This document shows positions 8,536 to 17,709 of a stretch of 64,000 nt of DNA, in pieces. The stretch is from positions 1,984,001 to 2,048,000 of the forward strand of contig NZ_CP041730.1 in assembly GCF_007431345.1 (NCBI RefSeq), read 5' to 3'. The notes beneath the pieces were generated by a model. It did no database searches. It had not been told where the DNA came from and saw only the letters and a program-made list of their open reading frames with translations. The position numbers were made by a program, and so were the translations under genes. Within the stretch, counting starts at the first letter, position 1; every line of letters begins with the position of its first letter. Source of the DNA: Chitinimonas arctica (GTDB taxonomy: Bacteria; Pseudomonadota; Gammaproteobacteria; Burkholderiales; Chitinimonadaceae).

Positions 8536-10077
8536 ATGAGTTTATTGCTCGATGCGTTGAAAAAAGCCGAGGAAGCCAAGCGGCGCAAGGCCGAGGCCGG
8601 GGCCGGCGGATCCGTACCGGCCTTCAAAACCGCCGCCGCGACAGGGCCGGAACCCGCTCTCGACGCAAGCGTGGCGCACCCGCCGGCCGAGCCTCCACAG
8701 TCTGCGTTTGCCGCGCATCATGGCGTACCGGGCGAGAGCAGCTTGAGCCTGGTCTCCGACGAGACCGCGCTGCCGGTGCTGGACGATAGCGACAACGCTA
8801 CTCCATCGGCGCCGGGTCCGGCGCCCGCGAGCGATGAACCGCCTACCCTAAGCCATATGGAAGCCGATGGGTCCGGCGCGGCGGTGGCAGCCGAGGTCGT
8901 CGACGAGACGGTGACTCCGCCCGCCCCCGTCGCCGCGACGACCCACCACGCCCCGCCACCCGCAGCGCCCCCGCCTCCCCGGCCAGTCGAGGTGCCTTTG
9001 TCGACGCCGCAGCAGGAAGCACCACGTACGGCCAGCCCGCCCGCACCTCCCGCACAGGAACGCGCCCCCGCAGCCACCAGCATCCCGCCCTTGGCGGAGC
9101 GGCCGCCCGCAAAGCTTTCGGCCGACGCCACCAGGCAGCTGATTGACGGAAAGGGCAAACGCCCCCGTCCGGCACCAACGGCAAAACAGCGCATGCAGCT
9201 AATTGGCGGAGTACTGTTGGTCGGCTTGCTGGCAGCGGGCGGATGGTTATGGTGGCAGATGCAGCCACCCACCACGCTATTGGCCGGCAACGCGCCCGCA
9301 GCGGCGGAGGAAGTGGCGCCACCGACCGACGCGCCGGCGGGGCAAGTGGCGATAGCGGATGCCCCAGCGCCCAAAGTAATCGCCTCGCCGCCGGCGGCGA
9401 CCGCCAAGCCGCCCGTTTCGCCCAAACGGGGCGACCGGGCCAGCGTGGTCGAAGTACCCAAGGAAATGGCCGCCACCGACGTGCATTTCCGCCGCGATGA
9501 AGTGCAAACCGGTGTGCCGCGCAATGTGCAACAGGGCTACCAGGCCTTTCAACAGGGTGACTACGCCCGTGCCGCCGAACTGTATCGCCAGCAATTGCAG
9601 CAGGACGACAAGAATCGGGATGCCCTGCTGGGCATGGCCGCCACGGCAGTCAAGCGCCAGCAATTGGATGAAGCCCGCATGTGGTACGGCCGGGTACTGG
9701 CCAATAACCCCAAGGATGAACTGGCCGGCAGCGCCTTGGTCAGCCTGGCCGGCGACGGCGATGCGGACCAGGCCGAAGGCAGGCTGAAGCGCCTGCTGGA
9801 AAATCGCCCCAATGCCGAAACCGCTACCGCCCTGGCCAGCCTGATGGCCAGGCAGGGCCGCTGGCGCGAAGCGCAAGGCTATTACTTCCAGGCGCATGCG
9901 GCGGCACCCGGCGAGGCCGATTACGCCTACAACCTGGCGGTAGCGCTGGATGCGCTGGGCGAGCAGCGGCTGGCGGCCGACTTCTATGGCAAAGCCTTGC
10001 TGCTGGCCACCGGTAAAACCGCCGGCTTCGATTCCGGCGTCGTGCGTAAACGTCTCGCTGCACTGGGAGCGAACTAG
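8536..10077 (+). CDS. MshN/GspB-like protein with TPR repeats
   Basis: Bitopic inner-membrane protein (513 residues). It starts with MSLLLDALKKAEEAKRRK, a cytoplasmic motif shared by GspB/ExeB and MshN proteins. A long Ala/Pro-rich linker (about 30-205) leads to a transmembrane helix at about 221-240, a second linker, and tetratricopeptide-type repeats from about 330 to the end (GYQAFQQGDYARAAELYRQQL and relatives). In MSHA clusters MshN acts with MshM and the secretin MshL, both just upstream here. The stop overlaps the GTG start of the next gene by one base. Confidence 0.8.
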   Translation: MSLLLDALKKAEEAKRRKAEAGAGGSVPAFKTAAATGPEPALDASVAHPPAEPPQSAFAAHHGVPGESSLSLVSDETALPVLDDSDNATPSAPGPAPASDEPPTLSHMEADGSGAAVAAEVVDETVTPPAPVAATTHHAPPPAAPPPPRPVEVPLSTPQQEAPRTASPPAPPAQERAPAATSIPPLAERPPAKLSADATRQLIDGKGKRPRPAPTAKQRMQLIGGVLLVGLLAAGGWLWWQMQPPTTLLAGNAPAAAEEVAPPTDAPAGQVAIADAPAPKVIASPPAATAKPPVSPKRGDRASVVEVPKEMAATDVHFRRDEVQTGVPRNVQQGYQAFQQGDYARAAELYRQQLQQDDKNRDALLGMAATAVKRQQLDEARMWYGRVLANNPKDELAGSALVSLAGDGDADQAEGRLKRLLENRPNAETATALASLMARQGRWREAQGYYFQAHAAAPGEADYAYNLAVALDALGEQRLAADFYGKALLLATGKTAGFDSGVVRKRLAALGAN

Positions 10078-11771
10078 TGGCAGAAGCGCGCAAGAAACTG
10101 CCGCTGGGAGAGCTGCTGGTCCAGAAAGGGGTGATCAGCTCCGATCAGCTGCGTATCGCGCTGACCGAGCAGAAAAAGACCGGCACGCCACTGGGCAAGG
10201 AGCTGGTGCGGCTGGGCTTTGTTTCGGATGCCACCCTGCGCGAGGCCTTGTCCGAGAACCTGGGCCAGGATTCGGTCGATCTCGCCACCATCATTCCCGC
10301 CGCCACCGCGATTGCGCAATTGCCCAAGGATATGGCCAAGCGCAACCTGATGTTGCCGCTATCGCTGGATGCCGAAAACCGCAAATTCACCGTGGCAATG
10401 GCCAATCCCAATAATCTGGTGGCACTGGACCAGGTCAGGGCACTGCTGCGTAACGCGTACGAGATCGAACCCGTCCTGGCGGCGGAAGCGGACATCATCC
10501 GGGCCATCGATCAATACTACGGTTTCGAGCTGTCCATCGATGGCATCCTGCACGAAATCGAGACCGGCCAGATCGACTACGCCAGCCTGTCCAGCTCCGA
10601 TGCCGAGTACAGCCAACCGGTGGTACGGCTGATCGACGCCCTGCTGGCCGATGCGGTACACCGGAACGCGTCGGATGTGCACTTCGAACCGGAACCGCAG
10701 TTCGTCCGCATCCGCTATCGCATCGACGGCGTGCTGCGCCAGATCCGTAGCCTGCACAAGACCTACTGGCCGGCCATGGTGGTGCGGCTGAAGGTGATGA
10801 GCTATATGAATATCGCCGAGACGCGCGCGCCGCAGGACGGCCGCATCTCGCTGACCATCTCCGGCCGCCAGCTGGACTTCCGTGTCGCCGCCCAGCCCAC
10901 CGTCTATGGCGAAAACGTGGTGCTGCGCATACTCGACAAGCAGAAGGGGCTGGTACCGCTGGACCAGCTCGGCTTGCCCGAGGACAACCTCAACCTGCTC
11001 AAGCTGATGATCGCCCGCCCCGAAGGCATCATCCTGGTGACCGGACCCACCGGCTCGGGCAAAACCACCACGCTGTATTCCATCCTCAGCCATATCAATG
11101 ACGAGGGGGTCAATATCATGACCCTGGAGGACCCGGTGGAGTACCCCTTGCCCATGATCCGGCAGACCACGGTCACCGAAAAAATCGACTTCGCCTCCGG
11201 CATCCGCTCCATGATGCGGCAGGACCCCGACGTCATCCTGGTGGGCGAAATCCGCGACAAGGACACCGCCGAGATGGCTTTCCGCGCCGCCATGACCGGC
11301 CACCAGGTGTATTCCACCCTGCACACCAACTCCGCCGTCGGCGCCATCCCCCGCTTGCTCGATATCGGGGTACTGCCGGACATCATGGCCGGCAATATCA
11401 TCGGCATCATTGCCCAGCGCCTGGTGCGCAAACTCTGCCCTCACTGCAAGGAAGGCTATCCGCCCGACGCCTTCGAACGCCTGGTACTGGGTCTTGGGGA
11501 GGGCGGTCCGCCGCTGTTGTATCGGGCCAGCGGCTGCGATCGCTGCGACCATCGCGGTTACAAGGGCCGTATCTCGGTACTGGAAATCCTCAAGATGGAT
11601 GGCGATATGGATGAATTGATCGCCCACCGCGCCACCGCCCGCGAATTGCGCATGCTGGCGCTGGAAAAGGGCTTTCGACCGCTGGCGGAGGACGCCATCC
11701 GGCGCGTCGTCGAGGGCATTACTTCGCTCGACGAAATCTCTCGGGTGGTGGACCTGACCGATCGAATTTAG
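10077..11771 (+). CDS. mshE: MSHA pilus extension ATPase MshE
   Basis: Cytoplasmic hexameric ATPase of the GspE/PilB/MshE family (564 residues) that drives pilus polymerisation. The N-terminal MshEN domain (about 1-145) belongs to the cyclic di-GMP-binding type: two units with LGxxL...G...L...L, namely LPLGELLVQKG and TPLGKELVRLG. Walker A GPTGSGKTTT begins near residue 323. A zinc-type tetracysteine is at C454, C457, C487 and C490. The start is GTG, overlapping the previous stop. The Arg normal in the first RLG motif is Pro here. Followed after 22 bases by mshG. Confidence 0.93.
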   Translation: MAEARKKLPLGELLVQKGVISSDQLRIALTEQKKTGTPLGKELVRLGFVSDATLREALSENLGQDSVDLATIIPAATAIAQLPKDMAKRNLMLPLSLDAENRKFTVAMANPNNLVALDQVRALLRNAYEIEPVLAAEADIIRAIDQYYGFELSIDGILHEIETGQIDYASLSSSDAEYSQPVVRLIDALLADAVHRNASDVHFEPEPQFVRIRYRIDGVLRQIRSLHKTYWPAMVVRLKVMSYMNIAETRAPQDGRISLTISGRQLDFRVAAQPTVYGENVVLRILDKQKGLVPLDQLGLPEDNLNLLKLMIARPEGIILVTGPTGSGKTTTLYSILSHINDEGVNIMTLEDPVEYPLPMIRQTTVTEKIDFASGIRSMMRQDPDVILVGEIRDKDTAEMAFRAAMTGHQVYSTLHTNSAVGAIPRLLDIGVLPDIMAGNIIGIIAQRLVRKLCPHCKEGYPPDAFERLVLGLGEGGPPLLYRASGCDRCDHRGYKGRISVLEILKMDGDMDELIAHRATARELRMLALEKGFRPLAEDAIRRVVEGITSLDEISRVVDLTDRI

Positions 11772-11793
11772 CTGCGTTCACCCATAGGTAACC

Positions 11794-12996
11794 ATGCAAT
11801 TCAAATACCGCGCGATCGACCAGAGTGGCCGCCTGCACAAAGGCAGCATGGACGCCAGCAATGCGGTCGATCTGGAAGCACGGCTGGGTCGATTGGGCAT
11901 GGACCTGATCGAGTCGCGCGCCTACGAAACCCGGCCCGGCCTCTTTGCCCGCACCCGTATCGGCCGTGGCGAACTGATCACCTTCTGCTTCCATATGGAA
12001 CAGATGACCCGCGCCAGCGTGCCGCTGCTGGAAGGTTTGACCGACCTGCGCGACACCATGGACCACCCCCGCTTCCGGGCCATTATCGCCAACGTGATCG
12101 AGGATATCGAAGGGGGTTTGCAGTTATCGCAGGCGTTGGCCAACCACCCGCTGGTGTTCCCTACCGTATTCGTCAATCTGATCCAGGCGGGCGAAGCCAC
12201 CGGCCGTCTGCCGGACGTCTTCCTCAACCTGGTCGAGACGCTGAAATGGCAGGACGAGTTGGCGGCCCAGGCCAAGAAACTGATGATGTATCCACTCTTC
12301 GTCGGTTCGGTGGTGATGTGCGTGGTGATCTTCCTGCTGGTCTGGCTGGTCCCCAAGCTGGTCGGCTTTATCCAGACCATGCAGCAGGAACTGCCGTGGA
12401 ACACCCGGCTGCTGATTGCCCTATCCGATTTCGCGGTGCAGCGGTGGTATGTGGTGCTGCTGGTCATTGCCGCCGGATTCGGCGGCTGGTGGGCCTGGAA
12501 AATCAGCGACCCACGCTATCAGTTCAAGGTGGACCGGCTCAAGCTGCGCCTGCCGTATATCGGGCCGATACTGGAAAAAATCGTCCTGGCCCGTTTCGCC
12601 AGCTATTTCGCGCTGATGTACGACGCCGGCATCGCCATTCTCGACAGCATCCGCATACTCGAAGGAGTGGTCGGCAATCAGATGTTGGCCAAGGGCATGC
12701 AGGAAGTGCGGGCGCAGATCGCCGAGGGGCAAGGTGTCGCGGCCAGTTTCGAGCGGGTGCGGCTATTCCCGCCGCTGGTCATCCGCATGTTGCGGGTGGG
12801 CGAGAACACCGGCGCGCTGGATAAATCACTGCAAAACGTCGCATATTTCTACAACCGCGAAGTAAAGGAATCGATCGAAAGGGTACAAGCCCTGATCGAA
12901 CCGATGATGACGGTATTCCTTGGTTTTATCATCGGCTTTGTCATGCTGTCGGTACTGGGCCCGATCTATGACCTGCTGACCAAGATCAAATTCTGA
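11794..12996 (+). CDS. mshG: MshG/GspF-type inner-membrane platform protein
   Basis: Polytopic platform protein (400 residues) that couples the ATPase to pilin assembly. It shows the duplicated GspF domain: the first copy contains FCFHMEQMTRASVPLLEGL and the second ASYFALMYDAGIAILDSIRILEG. Three hydrophobic helices lie near residues 165-195, 220-240 and 370-392. It lies directly after the ATPase gene and its stop shares one base with the next start (ATGATGG context), so translation is probably coupled. Confidence 0.92.
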   Translation: MQFKYRAIDQSGRLHKGSMDASNAVDLEARLGRLGMDLIESRAYETRPGLFARTRIGRGELITFCFHMEQMTRASVPLLEGLTDLRDTMDHPRFRAIIANVIEDIEGGLQLSQALANHPLVFPTVFVNLIQAGEATGRLPDVFLNLVETLKWQDELAAQAKKLMMYPLFVGSVVMCVVIFLLVWLVPKLVGFIQTMQQELPWNTRLLIALSDFAVQRWYVVLLVIAAGFGGWWAWKISDPRYQFKVDRLKLRLPYIGPILEKIVLARFASYFALMYDAGIAILDSIRILEGVVGNQMLAKGMQEVRAQIAEGQGVAASFERVRLFPPLVIRMLRVGENTGALDKSLQNVAYFYNREVKESIERVQALIEPMMTVFLGFIIGFVMLSVLGPIYDLLTKIKF

Positions 12997-14618
12997 TGGC
13001 CATCGAACGCTTCTATCTCTTCGTCACCGACATCGCCCTGACGCTTTGGCAGGGCGAGGCCGACAAGCTGGCCCAAGCCATCCGCTTCAGCGCCGATAGC
13101 AGCGGCGTGGCCGAGTTCGAACTGCTGATCGCCAGCCACCCCACCGTGCAATGGTTCGTGCTGCTGGACTTGCAGGAAGAAGACTACCGCATCGAGACGA
13201 TCCCGCACGTCAATGCCCGCGACCACAAACTGGTCGTCCGGCGGCGGCTCGACCAGCTCTACCGCGAATCGCGCTATCGCAGTGCGACCCTGCAAGGTCG
13301 CGAGGAGGGCGGCCGGCGCGACGATCGCCTGTTGTTCGCCGCCTTGACCAACCCCATGCCGCTGGACCTGTGGCTACGACCCCTGCTCGAGCGGGACGCC
13401 AGAATCGTCGGCGTCTATTCGGTCGCGCTGCTGACCGCCCACCATATCAATCTCGTCCCGGAAATTCCCGCCCGCGCCCTGATCGTCAGCCGCCAGAGCG
13501 GCAGCGGCCTGCGCCAGACCTATCTGGCGGACGGCAATCTGCGTTTCTCGCGGCTGACCGCACTGGAAGAAAACGGTCCCGATGGCCTGGCGGCCCAACT
13601 CAGCGCCGAGGCTGCCCGCGCCCGCCAATTCCTCGCCAGCCTGCGCGCGGTGGAACGCAACGAGGCCTTGCAGGTGGTCACCCTCTGCGGCACCCAGGAA
13701 CTGGCCGCCCTGCGGGCCGCCTGCCCCGATACCGAGTTGATCCAATTCAGCTTCCTCCCCCTCGAGCAGGTGGGCGCCGCCCTGGGCGTGTACACGGAAG
13801 CGGAAGTGGAGACGGTTGAACCGCTGTGGCTGCGCTTTATCGCCGCCAAGCGACCTGCCAATCAATACGCCACCGCCGACCAGCTCAAGCCCTACCAGGC
13901 CTGGCAAGCCGGCCGCGCCCTATGGGTCATGGCGGTACTGTTGCTGCTGGGCGGCGTGCTTACCGCCGCCTCGCTGAGCCAATCCGCCCATCAGTTGGAC
14001 CAGCAGGCGACCGCGCTGGATCAGCGCCGCCTGAACGCCGAGCGCACATACCGCGCCAATGTGCCGCAGGTGAAGGAGGGACAACTCACCCCCACCGGCA
14101 TGAAAAATGTCGTGAACGCCTACCAGCAATTGGTCGAACGCTGGCCCACGCTCGCCGCCAGCCTGATCGACATCTCGGCGGTGGTGAACCGCTATCCGAT
14201 GCTGGAATTGGACGCGCTGGCCTGGCAGGTCAGCGACAACCCCAGGATCGTCCCCGCTGGCTTCGCCGGCACCGATGCCGACAAGCAAACGGTGGCCGAA
14301 CCGGAACCCGCCGTGGATGCCGACGGCAACCCCGTGGCGGGTGCCGCGCCACGCTATGTGATCATTGCCATCAAGGGTCGTTTGCTCGACTACGAACACC
14401 GCTATCGCGAGGCCCTGGCCCTGGTCGATGAGTTGGCCAAGGCCTTTGTGCTGCGTCCAGGCGTCAGCGTGGAGAAATTGCAGCTACCTATCGATGTCCG
14501 CCCGGAGAGCGCGATCGATCTGGCCAATGACAAGGTCAACGACATTGCCGGCGCGCCTTTCAGCTTGAAGATCGTCCTGCCCCTCCCCGCCCGGACCACC
14601 GAGGAGGCCCCGGCATGA
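12996..14618 (+). CDS. MshI/PilM-PilN-like pilus assembly protein
   Basis: 540-residue protein with a cytoplasmic N-terminal half (about 1-300), one transmembrane helix at about 308-328 (ALWVMAVLLLLGGVLTAAS) and a periplasmic half with a coiled segment and an alpha/beta domain like PilN/GspL (VIIAIKGRLLDYEHRYREAL). Position between the platform gene and a PilO-like gene, plus topology, argue for an alignment-complex protein equivalent to MshI or a fused PilM-PilN. I see no individual motif that proves this. It overlaps the next gene by 4 bases. Confidence 0.65.
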   Translation: MAIERFYLFVTDIALTLWQGEADKLAQAIRFSADSSGVAEFELLIASHPTVQWFVLLDLQEEDYRIETIPHVNARDHKLVVRRRLDQLYRESRYRSATLQGREEGGRRDDRLLFAALTNPMPLDLWLRPLLERDARIVGVYSVALLTAHHINLVPEIPARALIVSRQSGSGLRQTYLADGNLRFSRLTALEENGPDGLAAQLSAEAARARQFLASLRAVERNEALQVVTLCGTQELAALRAACPDTELIQFSFLPLEQVGAALGVYTEAEVETVEPLWLRFIAAKRPANQYATADQLKPYQAWQAGRALWVMAVLLLLGGVLTAASLSQSAHQLDQQATALDQRRLNAERTYRANVPQVKEGQLTPTGMKNVVNAYQQLVERWPTLAASLIDISAVVNRYPMLELDALAWQVSDNPRIVPAGFAGTDADKQTVAEPEPAVDADGNPVAGAAPRYVIIAIKGRLLDYEHRYREALALVDELAKAFVLRPGVSVEKLQLPIDVRPESAIDLANDKVNDIAGAPFSLKIVLPLPARTTEEAPA

Positions 14619-15229
14619 GCTGGCAAAAACAAGACTTGCGCAGGGTTCGCGCCCCGTTGCTGGCCGCCGGCCTCAGCGCCTTGCTGGCGCTCGCGCTGAC
14701 AGGCGGGGCCTGGTGGCTGCGCGACCGGGCACAACAACGCAGCTCCCTCGCCGCCAATACCACGGGCGAGGCGGAAACACGCGCCAGCGCCGCCATGGCC
14801 GACCGTGCCAACCTGGCCGCTTACCAAGCCCGCTTCGACCAGCTCAAGCAACGGTCCGTGATAGGTATGGAGCAGCGCCTGCCATGGGTGGAGTACTTCA
14901 CCAGCCGCAGCGAGAGCGGCAATCCCGCCGAGCTGGAATTGAAGATCGAACCGCGCCGCAGCCTGGAAGACCCGCCCGAATCACCCGAGCCCCTGGAAAA
15001 CCTCCAGTTCTACGCCAGCAAATTGATACTCAGCGCCAAACTCCTGCACGAAGGCGATGCCATCCAACTGCTGCAGCGGCTCCATGACCTGCAGGGCGCC
15101 GCCATCATCCGCCTGTGCGAGATCAAGCGCGCCCAGGGCGCGGCCAGTGTCCGGCCCTACCTGCTGGAAATGGAATGCAGCGGCGATATCATCACCCTGG
15201 ATGCCCCGCCGGCCGAAGCCGCCCAATAG
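14615..15229 (+). CDS. PilO/MshJ-like pilus assembly protein
   Basis: 204-residue bitopic protein: a short cytoplasmic N-terminus, a transmembrane helix near residues 12-32, a coiled-coil stretch (about 45-85) and a C-terminal alpha/beta region. This is the architecture of PilO/GspM/MshJ, which pairs with the PilN-like partner encoded immediately upstream. ATGA overlap with the upstream stop. Assignment rests on topology and gene order rather than on strong sequence motifs. Confidence 0.6.
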   Translation: MSWQKQDLRRVRAPLLAAGLSALLALALTGGAWWLRDRAQQRSSLAANTTGEAETRASAAMADRANLAAYQARFDQLKQRSVIGMEQRLPWVEYFTSRSESGNPAELELKIEPRRSLEDPPESPEPLENLQFYASKLILSAKLLHEGDAIQLLQRLHDLQGAAIIRLCEIKRAQGAASVRPYLLEMECSGDIITLDAPPAEAAQ

Positions 15230-15238
15230 AGAACCGCC

Positions 15239-15778
15239 ATGCGCCCCCCCCTCTCCTGCTGCGCCGTTTTGCTGAGTACGCTCGCCTTTGCCGCCGAGCC
15301 GGCGGCACCCGCCACGCCCGCCCTGAACCGCCTGTTCTTCACGGCGGCGGAACGAGACGAGCTGGACCGCATAAGGGTGGGCGTGCTCGATAACAGCGAC
15401 GCCAGACATGCCCGCACCCTGGAGCTCAATGGCATCGTCCAGAAAAACGGCGAACCGCCCCTGCTGTGGATCAACGGCAGCCGCTACAAGGGCCACGATA
15501 TCGCCGGCGCACGGATCGCGCCGGCCGCCCTCTCCGCCAGCACCATGCTGATCAGCATGCCGGCGCCCGATCCGCGCGAGATGGTGCTGAAGGTTGGCCA
15601 GACACTGGACCCGGCGGGCGGCAATCTGCGCGAGGTCTACCAGCGCCCGCCGCAGGAACTCAACCAGCTGCTGCAACTGCTGTCGCGCCGCGGACCGCCG
15701 CCCCCGCAAAAGGCGGAAGGCAAAGACAAGGGCAAGGCCCCGCCAGACGGGAAAAACACCCCCCCGAAAAAATCTTGA
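15239..15778 (+). CDS. MshK/PilP-like small periplasmic pilus protein
   Basis: 179-residue exported protein with a signal peptide (hydrophobic residues 5-18, cleavage likely after AFAA). The middle contains LELNGIVQKNGEPPLLWINGSRY, trimmed here to the type of PilP/GspC beta-rich segment that asks what a regulator or partner presents, and the end is a Pro/Lys-rich low-complexity tail. It closes the pilus operon 9 bases after the PilO-like gene, the place held by mshK or pilP in related loci. Function is inferred from position. Confidence 0.55.
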   Translation: MRPPLSCCAVLLSTLAFAAEPAAPATPALNRLFFTAAERDELDRIRVGVLDNSDARHARTLELNGIVQKNGEPPLLWINGSRYKGHDIAGARIAPAALSASTMLISMPAPDPREMVLKVGQTLDPAGGNLREVYQRPPQELNQLLQLLSRRGPPPPQKAEGKDKGKAPPDGKNTPPKKS

Positions 15779-15789
15779 GCGAAAGATAC

Positions 15790-15818
15790 TTGACGCACTC
15801 GCGGCTTTCCGGTTTAAT
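15790..15818 (+). promoter_or_regulatory. Sigma-70 promoter of tRNA-Phe
   Basis: TTGACG (15790-15795) and TTTAAT (15813-15818) are separated by exactly 17 bases, close to the sigma-70 consensus, and end 16 bases before the tRNA. The same TTGACGCA...TTTAAT arrangement with a 17-base spacer recurs upstream of the GbsR-type regulator at 18546. Confidence 0.75.
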
Positions 15819-15834
15819 GCGCGCTCTTCACGAA

Positions 15835-15910
15835 GGCCAGTTAGCTCAGTTGGTAGAGCAGCGGATTGAAAATCCGCGTGTCCGTGGTTCGATTCCGCGA
15901 CTGGCCACCA
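15835..15910 (+). tRNA. tRNA-Phe (GAA)
   Basis: 76-nt cloverleaf with a perfect 7-bp acceptor stem (GGCCAGT / ACTGGCC), D arm GCTC..GAGC, anticodon stem GCGGA/TCCGC with loop TTGAAAA giving anticodon GAA, T loop TTCGATT and an encoded 3' CCA. A promoter precedes it and a hairpin follows it. Confidence 0.97.
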
Positions 15911-15917
15911 GTATCTA

Positions 15918-15943
15918 TAAGGCCTCCCGACCGGGAGGCCTTA
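15918..15943 (+). terminator. Hairpin terminator after tRNA-Phe
   Basis: An inverted repeat TAAGGCCTCCCG / CGGGAGGCCTTA with a 2-base centre starts 8 bases after the tRNA CCA end. The GC-rich stem is convincing but only a short TT follows, so termination would be weak or processing-related. Confidence 0.55.
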
Positions 15944-16180
15944 TGCATTCCACCTTTGCGAATCGTCATTTCCTGGCGGCGGACCGCCCTCCTTTTAGCC
16001 CACCCCGGCATCGCGCGCGGCCGCTACCTGCCACGGCCAGTTCATCGAGTTTCACTTCGTCGAAAACCGAAAGTTCAGGCTATTTTCTGGTGGCGCCGCA
16101 GCATGGCAAGAAACTAGTAAGTAAGTTGCCGTATACGTGAACGCATACAGGCGCAACTCTACTGCGAAGGAGTCCTTGTC

Positions 16181-17230
16181 ATGGGCATTTCAGCGTTCCA
16201 TACCGCAACACCCAATTGCAGATCATCGGAACCCAGACCCACCGGCGGAAGACCATCCGGCAAGTCTTGTTTCAAATCGTATCCCTCCGAAATCGCAGAC
16301 ATAATCGCCTCGATGTTCACCCCCCCAACCATGCCCAACATCATGAACTTCGGCAAGCCAAGCAGGATTTATACGGTTTATAAGTATTTGCCGATCACGA
16401 TCGGTCTTACCCCCATAGGCGTTGGCTTGGTCGGCGTGGTCCAATTTTTTAGCATCATGCGGGAAATCGTCGCCAGCAATAAGAAGTACGACACGGGCGA
16501 GAAGATCTTTATGCAGCAAGATGAGTCCCGGCATTCCCCAATAACCGCCGCCACAGGGCGCTCAACCCAATTGGCGAATAAGCAGCCACTTTCCGTCAGC
16601 ACGCCCCCGGAAGCGCCCGCGCCAAGGCATCTGGATCACTTTGCCCCGATCATACTGACGCCGCTTGATCTTCGGAACGCGCTTAAGGCTCGGAACACGC
16701 TTCTGGGAATGAAAGCACCACTCCTAAAGGTCGATGCATGCCCGATCCGCTTGCAGGAGAACAGGCCTGCACCACAGCCAGGTGGGTCGTATGAAAACCT
16801 ATATAAGCTGATGAAGGGGGATTCCACCAGCGCTGGCCGCTCTCGCCAACCGGCCAGTGTAGTGCAGCGTGCAGCCGGCGTCGCCAGAGAGGTGGGCGAA
16901 ATTCGCAGCCAGCCCGTCAGCGGCGAAAGAATTGCGGCATTAAAGTATGGCGCCGCTCAAGCATGTAAGCGCATCTACCATCTATATGACTACACCCTTA
17001 AGCATTTGCAAGACAAGCACGATAATGCGCTCATCACACAAAGGGAACTAGATATTTGGGCGAAAATCCGTCTCGCGGTGGCTGCAATCGGTATTGCCGC
17101 CCCAGCCGTTTGCCTGGGCTTGACCGTATCCGGCGCAGGCGCAGCTGTTGGCGCGCCAATATTGGTGGGGATAGGCGCGGCGGTTGCCGGCTGGTTGGGC
17201 TACAACGCCATTAAGGGAATTCAAATTTGA
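16181..17230 (+). CDS. Orphan protein with C-terminal hydrophobic segment
   Basis: 349-residue protein I do not recognise. There is no signal peptide. A hydrophobic stretch lies near residues 68-88 (ITIGLTPIGVGLVGVVQFF) and a long Gly/Ala-rich hydrophobic region near 302-345, which could be two membrane helices. The middle is Ser/Pro-rich with few predicted features. A good ribosome site GAAGGAG lies 11 bases before the ATG. It is alone between two tRNA genes and less GC-biased than its neighbours, which fits acquired DNA. An effector-like membrane-inserting protein is a guess, not a conclusion. Confidence 0.6.
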   Translation: MGISAFHTATPNCRSSEPRPTGGRPSGKSCFKSYPSEIADIIASMFTPPTMPNIMNFGKPSRIYTVYKYLPITIGLTPIGVGLVGVVQFFSIMREIVASNKKYDTGEKIFMQQDESRHSPITAATGRSTQLANKQPLSVSTPPEAPAPRHLDHFAPIILTPLDLRNALKARNTLLGMKAPLLKVDACPIRLQENRPAPQPGGSYENLYKLMKGDSTSAGRSRQPASVVQRAAGVAREVGEIRSQPVSGERIAALKYGAAQACKRIYHLYDYTLKHLQDKHDNALITQRELDIWAKIRLAVAAIGIAAPAVCLGLTVSGAGAAVGAPILVGIGAAVAGWLGYNAIKGIQI

Positions 17231-17634
17231 AGTGCAATGCTCGCTAAATCATGCACTTGTGTACGTCCGGTCGATTGAACCGCTGCTGCCACCGTTCCTG
17301 GCGCAGCGAGCAACCCTGCTTGCTTACCTCACGGACCTGTAAGCAACAAGGCACCATGCCCTGCCATGTAGAACGCTTGGCCACACGCATCTCCTCATTA
17401 AAGAGTGGACGCTTGGGCCATGATTCGACTATGATGCGCGTCGTTCTTGGCCCAGTACGGAACTTTATCCCTCAGCAATGGGGATTTCCGTTAACTTGCG
17501 GTCCGCTGTGGTGAGGTCTACTTCACCGCCAGCATCCAGATTTTGAACGGTCTCCTGCACGGGAGGCCGTATCTTCTTCCGGGTTGTGCCACTTTGCTGT
17601 TGTCCATGCAAAATCGTGCCATGACCCGTTGGGA
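17231..17634. other. 404-base gap, no gene supported
   Basis: Between the orphan protein and tRNA-Thr. An 87-codon plus-strand frame at 17251-17514 has no ribosome site and a Cys/Arg/Trp-rich composition typical of chance frames. No terminator with a T tract or clear repeat was found. Confidence 0.5.

Positions 17635-17709
<75 letters not shown>

Noticed and set aside
15466..16140. Plus-strand frame running through tRNA-Phe (…LAQLVEQRIENPRVRG…)
   Set aside because: Contains the typical false translation of a tRNA and lies out of frame over the last pilus gene.
17251..17514. 87-codon frame between orphan protein and tRNA-Thr
   Set aside because: No ribosome site, Cys/Arg/Trp-rich composition, no family resemblance.
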